From assembly GCF_039673065.1 (NCBI RefSeq), contig NZ_JBDJKW010000009.1, positions 62,001 through 126,000 on the forward strand: a stretch of DNA of 64,000 nucleotides. The letters run 5' to 3'. The stretch's first letter is position 1. Each line of letters starts with the position of its first letter. Both the position numbers and the translations under genes were made by a program. Source of the stretch: Allobosea sp039673065 (GTDB taxonomy: Bacteria > Pseudomonadota > Alphaproteobacteria > Rhizobiales > Beijerinckiaceae). Positions 17,349 to 25,963 of this stretch are shown piece by piece. Under the pieces are notes generated by a model that saw nothing but the letters and a program-made list of their open reading frames with translations, was not told the origin of the DNA and made no database searches.

Positions 17349-18095
17349 ATGACGCAGCGAGACGACCGGACGGCGATCGACAAGGCCAGGCAGGCCGGGG
17401 CGGCTGCGCCCGTTGAGCAGTCGCGGCCGGGCGAGATCGACCGCTTTCTCGGCGCCGCGAAGCAGCTCGCCCCGCTGGCGACCGGCACGGCCGGACGCCT
17501 CGTTTTCGCCCTCGACGCCACGATGAGCCGCCAGCCCAGCTGGGACCTCGCCTGCTCGCTGCAGGGTCAGATGTTCGAGGTGGCCGACCGCACCGGCGGG
17601 CTGGCGGTGCAGCTCGTCTATTTCCGCGGCTTCGACGAATGCCGCGCCTCCGGCTGGGTCGGCGAGCCGCGGCGGCTGACAGGCCTCATGAGCCGCATCG
17701 ACTGCCGCGGCGGCCAGACCCAGATCGCCCGCGTGCTGCGCCATGTCCGCGACGAGGCCAGGACCGTGCCGATCCGCGCCTTCGTCTATGTCGGCGATGC
17801 GATGGAGGAGGAGATCGACACGCTTTGCGCGCTGGCGGGCGAGCTCGGCCTGCGCGGCATCCGCGGCTTCCTGTTCCAGGAGGGCGACGACGCGCTGGCG
17901 GGGCGCGCCTTCGCCGAGATGGCCCGGCTCACCGGCGGTGCGCATGCCCGCTTTGACGTGAACGCGCCGGGCTCCCTGCTCGATCTCTTGCGCGGCGCCG
18001 CCGCCTATGCGAGCGGCGGCCATGAGGCGATGCGCCGGCTGTCCGATACCAGCCCCGCTGTTCGCGGATTGCTCGGCGCGATGAAAGGACGCTGA
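17349..18095 (+). CDS. VWA-like domain protein
   Basis: A 248-aa soluble protein. Residues 45-200 look like a von Willebrand factor A fold: RLVFALDATMSRQPSWD carries a DxTxS version of the MIDAS metal site, followed by VQLVYFRGFDECRASGW, GGQTQIARVL and RAFVYVGDAMEEEID. The family is conserved in rhizobia but I know no assigned function. Its stop is one base before the TTG start of a membrane J-domain protein, so the two are almost certainly translated together and may cooperate. Confidence 0.75.
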   Translation: MTQRDDRTAIDKARQAGAAAPVEQSRPGEIDRFLGAAKQLAPLATGTAGRLVFALDATMSRQPSWDLACSLQGQMFEVADRTGGLAVQLVYFRGFDECRASGWVGEPRRLTGLMSRIDCRGGQTQIARVLRHVRDEARTVPIRAFVYVGDAMEEEIDTLCALAGELGLRGIRGFLFQEGDDALAGRAFAEMARLTGGAHARFDVNAPGSLLDLLRGAAAYASGGHEAMRRLSDTSPAVRGLLGAMKGR

Positions 18096-18096
18096 T

Positions 18097-18825
18097 TTGG
18101 CCCTGCTCTACGGCATAGCCGCCGTCATCCTGATCTGGTGGCTCTCGAAGAGCTTCGCGGGGCTCGATCCGAAGAAGCTGGTGCGCGCCGGCAAGGCGGT
18201 CGGCGGCGCGCTGTCGCTGGGCGTGGCCGGGCTCCTGCTGCTGCGAGGCCGGCCCGACATGGCGATCTTCCTCGGCGGCCTCGGCGCCTGGCTGCTCGGC
18301 TGGAGCGCCTACGGGCCGGGCGGCCTGCGCATGCCGGACTGGGCGAAGGATCTCGGGCAGTCCGGCGCCGGTGCGCGCTCGAAGGTCAATTCGGTGCTGC
18401 TGGAGATGGAGCTCGACCACGACAGCGGCGCGGTGACGGGCAAGGTCCGCGCCGGCCAGTTCGCCGGCCGCGATCTCGATGCGCTCGGCCCGGCCGAGCT
18501 TGCGGCGCTGATGCGCGAATGCGCCGCCGGGGATCCCGACGGCGCCCGCCTGCTAGAGGCTTATCTCGACCGCCGGGCGCCCGGCTGGCGTGAAGACGCT
18601 GACGGTCACGCTGACCCGCGGCAGGGCGGCGCGGCGCGCACGGGCGCGATGACGGACCAGGAGGCCTACGAGATCCTGGGGCTTCAGCCGGGGGCGGGGC
18701 AGGAGGCGATCCGCGAGGCCCATCGGCGCCTGATGAAGCGCATCCATCCTGATGCCGGCGGCACCGGCGGGCTTGCTGCCCGGGTCAATCAGGCCAAGGA
18801 TACCTTGCTGAAAAAGCATGGGTGA
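18097..18825 (+). CDS. Membrane-anchored J-domain protein (Tim14/Pam18-like)
   Basis: A 242-aa protein with an N-terminal membrane segment (residues 1-17), a second hydrophobic stretch around 45-70 and a C-terminal J domain (about 180-242). The J domain has the HPD tripeptide in RIHPDAGGTGG. Its AHRRLMK and VNQAKDTLL flanks are the features seen in mitochondrial Tim14/Pam18 and its alphaproteobacterial relatives. It would stimulate DnaK at the membrane. The TTG start follows AAAGGA and lies right after the VWA-like gene, with which it forms a two-gene unit. Convergent with the carboxypeptidase gene. Confidence 0.82.
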   Translation: MALLYGIAAVILIWWLSKSFAGLDPKKLVRAGKAVGGALSLGVAGLLLLRGRPDMAIFLGGLGAWLLGWSAYGPGGLRMPDWAKDLGQSGAGARSKVNSVLLEMELDHDSGAVTGKVRAGQFAGRDLDALGPAELAALMRECAAGDPDGARLLEAYLDRRAPGWREDADGHADPRQGGAARTGAMTDQEAYEILGLQPGAGQEAIREAHRRLMKRIHPDAGGTGGLAARVNQAKDTLLKKHG

Positions 18826-18842
18826 ACTCCTTTCCCGATCGG

Positions 18843-20516
18843 TCAGCCACGGACCGCGAAGCACGAGAAACCGCCGCGCTTGAGCTGGGCGCAGGCGCGC
18901 TCGGCACCCTTCGAGTCGTCGAAGCCGGCGAAGCGGGCGCGGTAGAGCGTGGTGCCGCGGGTCTCGACCTTCTCGGTGAAGGGCGAGGCCTCGGCGAGCG
19001 AGCCTGACACCTTGGCCTTGGCGCGGGCGAGGATCTCACGGGCCTTGGCCTCGTCGTCGGTGGCGCCGAGCTGGATCACCCATTTCGAGGCCGGGGTCGG
19101 CCTGGCGGCGGCCGAGCGGGCGGTCGGGCGCGCTTCCGGCGCAGGCGCGGCGGCGCGGGCCGGAGCGGCGGCGGGAGCCGGCAGGCGCTCCTCGATCTTG
19201 GCAGGCGCCGCGGCCGCATGGGCGACGCGCACCTTCTCCTCGCCGGGCTCGGCGACCTTGGCGATCGACGAGGTCACGTCGACATTCGCCGGCGGACGCA
19301 GGACCTTGCCGTCGGCGGCGGGCTGGCCGATCGACCAGCGCATCGCGGCCGGGGTCGTGGTGCTGGAGGCGACCGGACGCATGCCGGAGAGGCGCAGCGG
19401 CTGGCCGGCGCCGGCGGCGATGACCGGGCGCGGCGGAGCGACGGGGGTGGTGGTCGGCGCGGCATAGGCGCGGGCCGTGGCCGGGACGGGAGCGTCCTCC
19501 TCGGCACGCGGACGGGGCACCGGCACGGGCGCGGTGGCGGCGGCCGCGACGATAGCCGGCTCGGCGGCGGCGGGACGCTGCGGCGGCTCGGGGGCGACCG
19601 GGCGGCTCTCGGCGATCATCGGCGCGCTGCGGCCGCCGGTGGCGGCGCGCGGCAGATGCGCGGCGACCAGCGTCGCCATGGTCTGGTCGCGCGAGGCGCC
19701 GGAGCGGCCGCCCAGCACGACCGAGACGATATGGCGGCCATCGGCCTTGGCCGAGGTCATCAGGTTGAAGCCGGAGGCGCGAGTATAGCCGGTCTTGATG
19801 CCGTCGACGCCTTCGACGCGGCCGAGCAGCTTGTTGTGGTTGCGGTAGCTCTGGCCGGCGAAGTTGAAGCTCCGCGTCGAGAACATCCGGTAATAGCGCG
19901 GGAAGCGCTCCTCGATGGCGCGGGCGAGCACCGTCAGGTCGCGCGCCGTGGTGAGGTTCGGCGGGTTGTGGGGCAGGCCGTGCGGGTTGTGGAAGGTGGT
20001 GCGGCTCATGCCCAGCGAGCGGGCCCGGGCGGTCATCTGGCGGGCGAAATCGCTCTCCGAGCCGGCGACGTTCTCGGCGACGGTGACGGCGACGTCGTTG
20101 GCGGATTTGGTGATCAGGGCGAGGATGGCGTTCTCGACGCTGATCGTCGCGCCGGGACGCAGGCCGATCTTCGACGGCGCCTGTCCGGACGCATAAGCCG
20201 AGACGCGCAGCGGCGAATCCATGCGGAAGCGCCCGCGCTCGATCTGTTCGAACAGCAGGTAGAGCGTCATCACCTTGGTGATGGAGGCGGGGATGCGCGG
20301 CGCGTCCTCGTTGACGGCGTGCAGCGTGCGGCCCGACTTGGCGTCGACCACCATCGCCGCATAGGGAGGCGCATAGCCTCCGCTGACCTGGCGCCGCTTC
20401 TTGCGTGCCGCCTCTGCCGGCGAGATCGTCGCCACCAGCGTCACGGCAGCGACACTCACGAGCCCGATGAACGCGAACAAGCGCCCGCGTCGGGTATCAA
20501 CGCACCCCGAAACCAT
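18843..20516 (-). CDS. D-alanyl-D-alanine carboxypeptidase with C-terminal SPOR domain
   Basis: A 557-aa periplasmic S11 peptidase. After the signal peptide (ending SPAEA) come the active-site motifs SITK (SxxK), SAND (SxN) and KTG in DGIKTGYTRASGF. It trims the terminal D-Ala from peptidoglycan stem peptides. A long Pro/Ala-rich linker (about residues 290-475) leads to a SPOR domain (SKWVIQLGATDDEAKAREIL...GFSCFAVRG). SPOR domains bind denuded glycan strands at the septum, so the enzyme is probably directed to division sites. The fusion is known in alphaproteobacteria. It is divergent from the phasin gene. Confidence 0.93.
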   Translation of the reverse strand: MVSGCVDTRRGRLFAFIGLVSVAAVTLVATISPAEAARKKRRQVSGGYAPPYAAMVVDAKSGRTLHAVNEDAPRIPASITKVMTLYLLFEQIERGRFRMDSPLRVSAYASGQAPSKIGLRPGATISVENAILALITKSANDVAVTVAENVAGSESDFARQMTARARSLGMSRTTFHNPHGLPHNPPNLTTARDLTVLARAIEERFPRYYRMFSTRSFNFAGQSYRNHNKLLGRVEGVDGIKTGYTRASGFNLMTSAKADGRHIVSVVLGGRSGASRDQTMATLVAAHLPRAATGGRSAPMIAESRPVAPEPPQRPAAAEPAIVAAAATAPVPVPRPRAEEDAPVPATARAYAAPTTTPVAPPRPVIAAGAGQPLRLSGMRPVASSTTTPAAMRWSIGQPAADGKVLRPPANVDVTSSIAKVAEPGEEKVRVAHAAAAPAKIEERLPAPAAAPARAAAPAPEARPTARSAAARPTPASKWVIQLGATDDEAKAREILARAKAKVSGSLAEASPFTEKVETRGTTLYRARFAGFDDSKGAERACAQLKRGGFSCFAVRG

Positions 20517-20824
20517 GCAACCGCCTCAACTCATACCCACCCGTCCAGCCGCCAGACGTGGCGAGAAGGACACAGACAGGGAGGTTAGGAGGATGCGGTT
20601 ACGGAGCCGTTAAACGGCGATGCGCTTCCGGGAGGCGGGCGCGCTGCGCCAGTGCGGGGGCGTCCTGTTCTTGATGCATTGCAGCGCATTCTTGACTTTC
20701 ATGTTGCGATGCACAATATGAAGGCCGTCCCGGTGATGAACCCTTCATCTGACTTCGGGGACACCGAATCCGGGCCTTGTGGCCCGTCAGCAGAGGCGGC
20801 GCCCAGCGCGTCGAGGGAAACGAC
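20517..20824. promoter_or_regulatory. Divergent intergenic region between carboxypeptidase and phasin genes
   Basis: 308 bases without a credible gene. On the plus strand TTGACT (20692-20697) and AATATG (20715-20720), 17 bases apart, form a good sigma-70-type promoter for phasin. Around it are TGCA-rich direct and inverted repeats (TGCATTGCAGCGCA at 20675-20688 and TTGCGATGCA at 20704-20713), resembling the TGC-rich sites bound by the PHA regulator PhaR. That assignment is inference. The leader to the phasin ATG is about 100 bases. Confidence 0.6.
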
Positions 20825-21169
20825 ATGATCCAGCAGTTCGAGACCATGCAGAAAGCCTCCAAGGACAACGTCGACGCGGCCCTGAAGGCCTTCGGCGCCA
20901 CCAGCAAGGGCGTGCAGGCGATCGCCGTCGAGGCGACCGACTACGCCAAGAAGTCCTTCGAGAACGGCACCGCGACGCTCGAGAAGCTCGCCGGCGTCAA
21001 GACGCTCGACAAGGCCGTCGAGATTCAGGCCGACTACGTGAAGACCGCCTTCGAGGGCTATGTCGCCCAGGTCTCCAAGATGGGCGAGCTCTTCACCGCC
21101 ATCGCCAAGGACGCCTACAAGCCGTTCGAGGGCATCGTCGCCAAGGCCGTCCCGGCCGCGACCAAGTGA
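20825..21169 (+). CDS. Phasin family protein
   Basis: A 114-aa, almost wholly helical amphipathic protein of the phasin type: MIQQFETMQKASKDNVDAAL, then TDYAKKSFENGTATLEKLAG, VEIQADYVKTAFEGYVAQVS and AKDAYKPFEG. Phasins coat polyhydroxyalkanoate granules and control their number and size. The ATG at 20825 starts the family sequence. The gene has its own promoter and a strong terminator, so it is monocistronic and probably highly expressed. No PHA synthase or depolymerase gene is in the window. Confidence 0.92.
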   Translation: MIQQFETMQKASKDNVDAALKAFGATSKGVQAIAVEATDYAKKSFENGTATLEKLAGVKTLDKAVEIQADYVKTAFEGYVAQVSKMGELFTAIAKDAYKPFEGIVAKAVPAATK

Positions 21170-21205
21170 GGCCCGGGGCCTGACGGCCCCGCTCGCAGAC
21201 TGTTC

Positions 21206-21240
21206 GAAAGCCCGGCCTCGCGGCCGGGCTTTCTTGTTTT
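21206..21240 (+). terminator. Strong intrinsic terminator after phasin
   Basis: A perfect 12-bp stem (21206-21217 with 21222-21233), TCGC loop, followed by TTGTTTT. A textbook rho-independent terminator. Confidence 0.95.
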
Positions 21241-21362
21241 GGTCCGCTGTGATCCGGTGCGCGCTTGTGGGCTGGCGCGCAATGGGCTGGCGAAGGCGAG
21301 GGGACGTCTGTAAATTCTCCGGCGAAGCACTATCTTGGGGTTCAGCCTTCGGAAGGGACGCC

Positions 21363-21788
21363 TTGAGCCGTATCGCCGCGATGCCGACAGACCAGCGCCA
21401 CCCCGCCGCGATGCCATCGGGAACGGCCGGGGCGGACGAGCCGCGGCTCGCCGGCAAGCCCAAGCCGCCGGGCCCGCCCTCGGATGGCGGCCGCGACAAT
21501 GCGGGCACAGCTGTCCTGACGCGGACGCGCACGCGCCGGCCCAATCTCTACCGGGTGCTGATCCTCAACGACGACTACACGCCGATGGAGTTCGTCGTTC
21601 ACGTCCTGGAGCGCTTCTTCAACAAGGATCGCGCCGAGGCGACCCGCATCATGATGCACGTTCACCAGAACGGCGTCGGCGAATGCGGCGTGTTCACCTA
21701 CGAGGTCGCCGAGACCAAGGTGACGCTGGTGATGGACCTCGCGCGCAAGCACATGCACCCGCTGCAGTGCGTGATGGAGAAGAAGTGA
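21363..21788 (+). CDS. clpS: ATP-dependent Clp protease adaptor ClpS
   Basis: The N-recognin that delivers N-end-rule substrates to ClpAP. The core (about residues 50-141) holds YRVLILNDDYTPMEFVVHVL, the N-degron pocket residues, VHQNGVGECGVFTYEVAETK and HPLQCVMEKK. The N-terminal 50 residues are proline-rich and presumably flexible. I prefer the TTG at 21363, five bases after GAAGGG; the ATG at 21381 lacks an SD and would shorten the tail by six residues. It is followed by clpA 46 bases later, the usual order, which identifies it as the ClpS1 type. Confidence 0.93.
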   Translation: MSRIAAMPTDQRHPAAMPSGTAGADEPRLAGKPKPPGPPSDGGRDNAGTAVLTRTRTRRPNLYRVLILNDDYTPMEFVVHVLERFFNKDRAEATRIMMHVHQNGVGECGVFTYEVAETKVTLVMDLARKHMHPLQCVMEKK

Positions 21789-21834
21789 TCTTGACCGTTC
21801 GACCCACCCTGCAACCTGATCGGGAGCGCTGACC

Positions 21835-24402
21835 TTGCCGAGCTTCTCGCGCAGCCTGGAACAGGCGCTCCACCGGGCGCTGGCGCTCGCTAACGAACGC
21901 CACCACGAATATGCGACGCTGGAACATCTCCTGCTGGCCCTGGTCGACGACCAGGACGCGGCCGCGGTGATGCGTGCCTGCAGCGTCGACCTCGACATGC
22001 TCCGCCGCAACCTCGTCGACTATATCGACGCGGAGCTGACCAACCTGATCACCGACGGTCGCGACGATTCCAAGCCGACCGCCGGCTTCCAGCGCGTGAT
22101 CCAGCGCGCGGTGATCCACGTCCAGTCGTCCGGCCGCGAGGAGGTGACGGGGGCCAATGTGCTCGTGGCGATGTTCGCCGAGCGCGAGAGCCATGCCGCC
22201 TACTTCCTGCAGGAGCAGGACATGACCCGCTACGACGCGGTCAACTACATCAGCCACGGCATCGCCAAGCGTCCGGGGGCCGGCGAGGCCCGCCCCGTGC
22301 GCGGCGCCGAGGAGGAGGTCGAGCAGCCGCGCGAGCAGCGTGCCGACCAGCCCGGTGAGGACAAGGACAAGAAGAAGAAGGAGAGCGCGCTCGAGGCCTA
22401 TTGCGTCAACCTGAACCGCAAGGCGAAGGACGGCCGTATCGACCCGCTCATCGGCCGCGAGGCCGAGGTGCAGCGCACCATCCAGATCCTCTGCCGTCGC
22501 CAGAAGAACAACCCGCTTCTGGTCGGCGAGCCCGGCGTCGGCAAGACCGCGATCGCCGAGGGCCTGGCGCTCAAGATCATCCGCGGCGAGGTGCCGGACG
22601 TCCTGCAGGACGCCACGGTCTTCTCGCTCGACATGGGCACGCTCTTGGCCGGCACCCGCTATCGCGGCGATTTTGAGGAACGCCTCAAGCAGGTGATGAA
22701 GGAGATCGAGCAGCACCCGAAGGCGATCATGTTCATCGACGAGATCCACACGGTGATCGGCGCCGGTGCGACCTCGGGCGGCGCCATGGACGCCTCCAAC
22801 CTGCTCAAGCCGGCGCTCGCCTCGGGCGGGCTGCGCTGCATCGGCTCGACGACCTACAAGGAATACCGCCAGTATTTCGAGAAGGACCGGGCCCTGGTGC
22901 GCCGGTTCCAGAAGATCGACGTCAACGAGCCCTCGGTGCCGGACACGATCGAGATCCTAAAGGGGCTGAAGCCCTATTTCGAGGAGTTCCACAAGCTTCG
23001 CTACACCAACGACGCCATCAAGGCGGCGGTGGAGCTGTCGGCGCGCTACATCCATGACCGCAAGCTGCCGGACAAGGCGATCGACGTGATCGACGAGACC
23101 GGCGCCTCGCAGATGCTGCTGGCCGAGGGGAAGCGCAAGAAGACCATCGGGGTCAAGGAGATCGAGGCGGCGATCGCGACCATGGCGCGCATCCCGGCCA
23201 AGACCGTCTCCAAGGACGATGCCGAGGTGTTGCGCAATCTCGAGACCACGCTGAAGCGCTCGGTCTACGGGCAGGAGAAGGCGATCGAGGCGCTGTCCTC
23301 ATCGATCAAGCTGGCGCGTGCCGGCCTGCGCGACGGCGAGAAGCCGATCGGCTGCTATCTCTTCGCCGGCCCCACCGGCGTCGGCAAGACCGAGGTCGCC
23401 CGCCAGCTCGCCTCGTCGCTCGGCGTCGAGCTGATCCGCTTCGACATGTCGGAATACATGGAGCGCCACACCGTCTCGCGGCTGATCGGCGCCCCTCCGG
23501 GCTATGTCGGCTTCGACCAGGGCGGACTGCTCACCGACCAGATCGACCAGCATCCGCATTGCGTGCTGCTGCTCGACGAGATCGAGAAGGCGCATCCCGA
23601 CCTGTTCAACATCCTCCTGCAGGTGATGGACCACGGCAAGCTGACCGACAACAACGGCAAGCAGGTCGATTTCCGCAACGTCATCCTGATCATGACCACC
23701 AATGCCGGCGCCGCCGACATGGCCCGCAACGCCTATGGCTTCACCCGCGCCAAGCGCGAGGGCGACGACACCGAGGCGATCAACAAGCTGTTCGCGCCGG
23801 AATTCCGCAACCGGCTCGATTCGGTGATCTCTTTCGGCCATCTGCCGAAGAGCGTGGTGGCGCGCGTCGTCGACAAGTTCGTGCTCCAGCTCGAGGCCCA
23901 GCTCGCCGACCGCAACGTCACGATCGAACTGACCGACGAGGCCCGCGAATGGCTGGTCGAGAACGGCTATGACGAGGCGATGGGCGCCCGCCCGATGGCA
24001 CGGCTGATCCAGCAGACCATCAAGACGCCGCTCGCCGACGAGGTGCTGTTCGGCCGCCTCAAAGCCGGCGGCGCGGTCAAGGTCGTGGTGATCCAGTCGG
24101 AGACCGGCATCAAGGTACTCGGCCTCGAATTCCCGGACGGGCCGGTCAGCCCCAAACCGGAGAAGGACGTCGCCGCGGCCGCGGCCAAGCGCAAGCCGAA
24201 ATCCCGCGCCAAGGCGCAGGCCGGCAAGGCGGCCACGGCGCGTTCGGCCGGGCCGAAGGGCGGCTCGGGCAAGGGCGGCCCCAAGCCCGCGCCGAAATCC
24301 GGCCCCAAGGGCGGCGCCGCTCCGGTCCCGGCGGGCGACCCGCCGAAGGCCTCGGCGCGCAATGTCCGCACCGTTCCCAAAGTCCCGTTGACGAAGGCCT
24401 GA
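21835..24402 (+). CDS. clpA: ATP-dependent Clp protease ATP-binding subunit ClpA
   Basis: The AAA+ unfoldase of ClpAP. The Clp N domain spans about residues 1-150. D1 has Walker A GEPGVGKTA and Walker B FIDEIH; D2 has GPTGVGKTE and LLDEIEKAH. It is 855 aa, about 100 longer than E. coli ClpA. The excess is mainly a Lys/Pro/Ala/Gly-rich tail from about residue 767 (AAAAKRKPKSRAKAQ, GPKGGSGKGGPKPAPK). An acidic-then-lysine linker (EDKDKKKKESA) separates N and D1. The TTG start has GGGAG upstream. The basic tail may bind acidic partners or nucleic acid; its role is unknown. Confidence 0.96.
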   Translation: MPSFSRSLEQALHRALALANERHHEYATLEHLLLALVDDQDAAAVMRACSVDLDMLRRNLVDYIDAELTNLITDGRDDSKPTAGFQRVIQRAVIHVQSSGREEVTGANVLVAMFAERESHAAYFLQEQDMTRYDAVNYISHGIAKRPGAGEARPVRGAEEEVEQPREQRADQPGEDKDKKKKESALEAYCVNLNRKAKDGRIDPLIGREAEVQRTIQILCRRQKNNPLLVGEPGVGKTAIAEGLALKIIRGEVPDVLQDATVFSLDMGTLLAGTRYRGDFEERLKQVMKEIEQHPKAIMFIDEIHTVIGAGATSGGAMDASNLLKPALASGGLRCIGSTTYKEYRQYFEKDRALVRRFQKIDVNEPSVPDTIEILKGLKPYFEEFHKLRYTNDAIKAAVELSARYIHDRKLPDKAIDVIDETGASQMLLAEGKRKKTIGVKEIEAAIATMARIPAKTVSKDDAEVLRNLETTLKRSVYGQEKAIEALSSSIKLARAGLRDGEKPIGCYLFAGPTGVGKTEVARQLASSLGVELIRFDMSEYMERHTVSRLIGAPPGYVGFDQGGLLTDQIDQHPHCVLLLDEIEKAHPDLFNILLQVMDHGKLTDNNGKQVDFRNVILIMTTNAGAADMARNAYGFTRAKREGDDTEAINKLFAPEFRNRLDSVISFGHLPKSVVARVVDKFVLQLEAQLADRNVTIELTDEAREWLVENGYDEAMGARPMARLIQQTIKTPLADEVLFGRLKAGGAVKVVVIQSETGIKVLGLEFPDGPVSPKPEKDVAAAAAKRKPKSRAKAQAGKAATARSAGPKGGSGKGGPKPAPKSGPKGGAAPVPAGDPPKASARNVRTVPKVPLTKA

Positions 24403-24406
24403 CACC

Positions 24407-24688
24407 GTGTTGTTTCGACGCAAGCGCGAGAGCGCGTGGGCTGAGGATGCCGAGCCCGAGGCCGAGGCGGCCGTCGCCCCGGCGTCGGCCGCCGAGAAGC
24501 CGGGCTGGTTCGAGCAGCGCGCCCGCCGCCGCCGCCGCCGCAAGGTCTTCGAGGAGGTGGTCGGCTGGATCGTCGTGCCGGCCATCCTCTATCTCGCTTT
24601 TCTCGGCTATCGCGCCGTCGGCGGCATCCCCAAGGAGATCGTCGATTTCGGCAACGAACTGCTGGGCGTCGCGCTGAAGAGCTTCTGA
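24407..24688 (+). CDS. Small single-pass membrane protein of unknown function
   Basis: A 93-aa protein with an acidic-alanine N-terminus, an arginine block (RARRRRRRK, residues 38-46) and one membrane helix (VVGWIVVPAILYLAFLGYRA, about residues 51-70), so the N-terminus is predicted cytoplasmic. It starts with GTG four bases after the clpA stop and is surely co-transcribed with it. I do not recognise a family. Position suggests a link to ClpAP function at the membrane, but that is only inference. Confidence 0.65.
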   Translation: MLFRRKRESAWAEDAEPEAEAAVAPASAAEKPGWFEQRARRRRRRKVFEEVVGWIVVPAILYLAFLGYRAVGGIPKEIVDFGNELLGVALKSF

Positions 24689-24856
24689 TCGCACGGCGCA
24701 GCGCGGCGCACTGCGTCGCGCGCGGGGCGGCTGCGCGGGCAGGGGGCTCCCCCCGCCGCGCGAACTCGGGCTTTAACGGAACGAGCGTCCAGTGACCGGG
24801 TCCCGCGCCGTCGATGCCGTCTCTGTCTCTTCCCGTCCACGATAAGCTGCCCGGCT

Positions 24857-24892
24857 CGCGCAGGCTCGCTCCGGCATGAGCGAGCCTGCGCG
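24857..24892 (+). repeat. 14-bp inverted repeat enclosing the azlC start codon
   Basis: Arms 24857-24870 and 24879-24892 are perfect complements with an 8-base loop (CCGGCATG) that contains the ATG of azlC. In RNA this would be a very stable stem with the start codon in its loop, and no SD is visible outside it. Possible roles are translational control of azlC or a chance GC-rich palindrome. Confidence 0.8.
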
Positions 24893-25610
24893 TGCGAGCT
24901 GGCTGCGGCCGGCGCTGACGGGGTTCCGCGATGCCGCCATGCTGCCGGCCTGGGTTGTCGGCCTGTCGCTGACCGGCGTCGGCACGCTGGCACGCGATTC
25001 AGGCTTTCCGGTCGAAGTCGCGGTCCTCTCCACCGTCATCGTCTGGGCCGGGCCTTCCCAGGTGCTGTTCTTCGCCTCGATCGCGACGGGCGCCGCCTGG
25101 AGCGCGATCGCGGTTGCGATCGCCTTCGCCTCGCTGCGCTTCCTGCCGCTGACGGTCTCGCTGCTGCCGCTGCTGCGCCGGCCGGGGCAGGGCTTCGGCC
25201 AGCAATTGCTGCTCTCGCACTATGTCGCGGTGACCTCCTGGGTCGAGGGCATGCGGCGCCTGCCGGCCCTGCCGCCGGAGCAGCGGGTTCCGTATTATCT
25301 CGGCTTCGGCAACGCGCTGATCGCGATCAGCGCGCTGTGTACCTATGTCGGCTTCCATCTCGCCGGCGTGGTGCCGACGCCGGTGGCGGCCGGGCTGCTC
25401 TTCCTCTCGCCGATCTTCTTCATCGCCTCGATGAGCGCCGGCGCCCGCGGCTGGCCCGACGGGCTGGCGATCGCGCTCGGCTTCGGGCTGACGCCGCTGG
25501 CGAACTGGCTCTTCGGCAGCGGCTTCGATCTCGTGGTCGGCGGTGTCGCCGGCGGCACGCTCGCCTTCCTGCTCAAGCGCCTCGCCGCGGCACGGGGCGG
25601 GGCGGCATGA
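24876..25610 (+). CDS. azlC: AzlC family branched-chain amino acid export protein, large subunit
   Basis: A 244-aa inner-membrane protein with five or more helices. Family landmarks include FRDAAMLPAWVVGLSLTGVG, VIVWAGPSQVLFFASIATGA, RFLPLTVSLLPLLR and the C-terminal GGVAGGTLAFLLKRL. AzlC with AzlD forms a two-component exporter for leucine, isoleucine, valine or analogues (AzlCD/YgaZH type). It overlaps azlD by four bases (ATGA). The start codon lies inside a strong hairpin and lacks a visible SD. Confidence 0.88.
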   Translation: MSEPARASWLRPALTGFRDAAMLPAWVVGLSLTGVGTLARDSGFPVEVAVLSTVIVWAGPSQVLFFASIATGAAWSAIAVAIAFASLRFLPLTVSLLPLLRRPGQGFGQQLLLSHYVAVTSWVEGMRRLPALPPEQRVPYYLGFGNALIAISALCTYVGFHLAGVVPTPVAAGLLFLSPIFFIASMSAGARGWPDGLAIALGFGLTPLANWLFGSGFDLVVGGVAGGTLAFLLKRLAAARGGAA

Positions 25611-25963
25611 CCCAGCCCATCGCCTTTCTCGACGGACCCTGGTGGCCCTATCTGGCGCTGTTCCTCTTCGCGGTGCTGCCGACCGGGATCTGGCGCTGGC
25701 TCGCGGTCGCCTTCGCGCGCCGACTAGACGAGACCTCGCCCTGGCTCGACTGGGTGCGGATGGTCGCGGCCTCGCTGCTGGCCGGCGTCGCCGCCAAGCT
25801 GACCTTCTTCCCGCCCGGTGCGCTGGCGCAGACGCCGCTCGCGCTCCGCCTCGCCGCGCTGGCGACCGCCGTGGCGATCGTCGTCCTGGCACGACGCAAG
25901 GTCATGCTCGGTGTCGTCCTTGCCCAACTGGTCCTGATCGGCGGAGCCTGGCTCGCGAGGTGA
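25607..25963 (+). CDS. azlD: AzlD family branched-chain amino acid export protein, small subunit
   Basis: A 118-aa membrane protein with three or four helices: YLALFLFAVLPTGIWRWLAV, WVRMVAASLLAGVAAKLTFF, ALRLAALATAVAIVVLARRK and VLAQLVLIGGAWL. It is the small partner of AzlC. The ATG overlaps the azlC stop, implying coupled translation and fixed stoichiometry. Confidence 0.85.
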   Translation: MTQPIAFLDGPWWPYLALFLFAVLPTGIWRWLAVAFARRLDETSPWLDWVRMVAASLLAGVAAKLTFFPPGALAQTPLALRLAALATAVAIVVLARRKVMLGVVLAQLVLIGGAWLAR

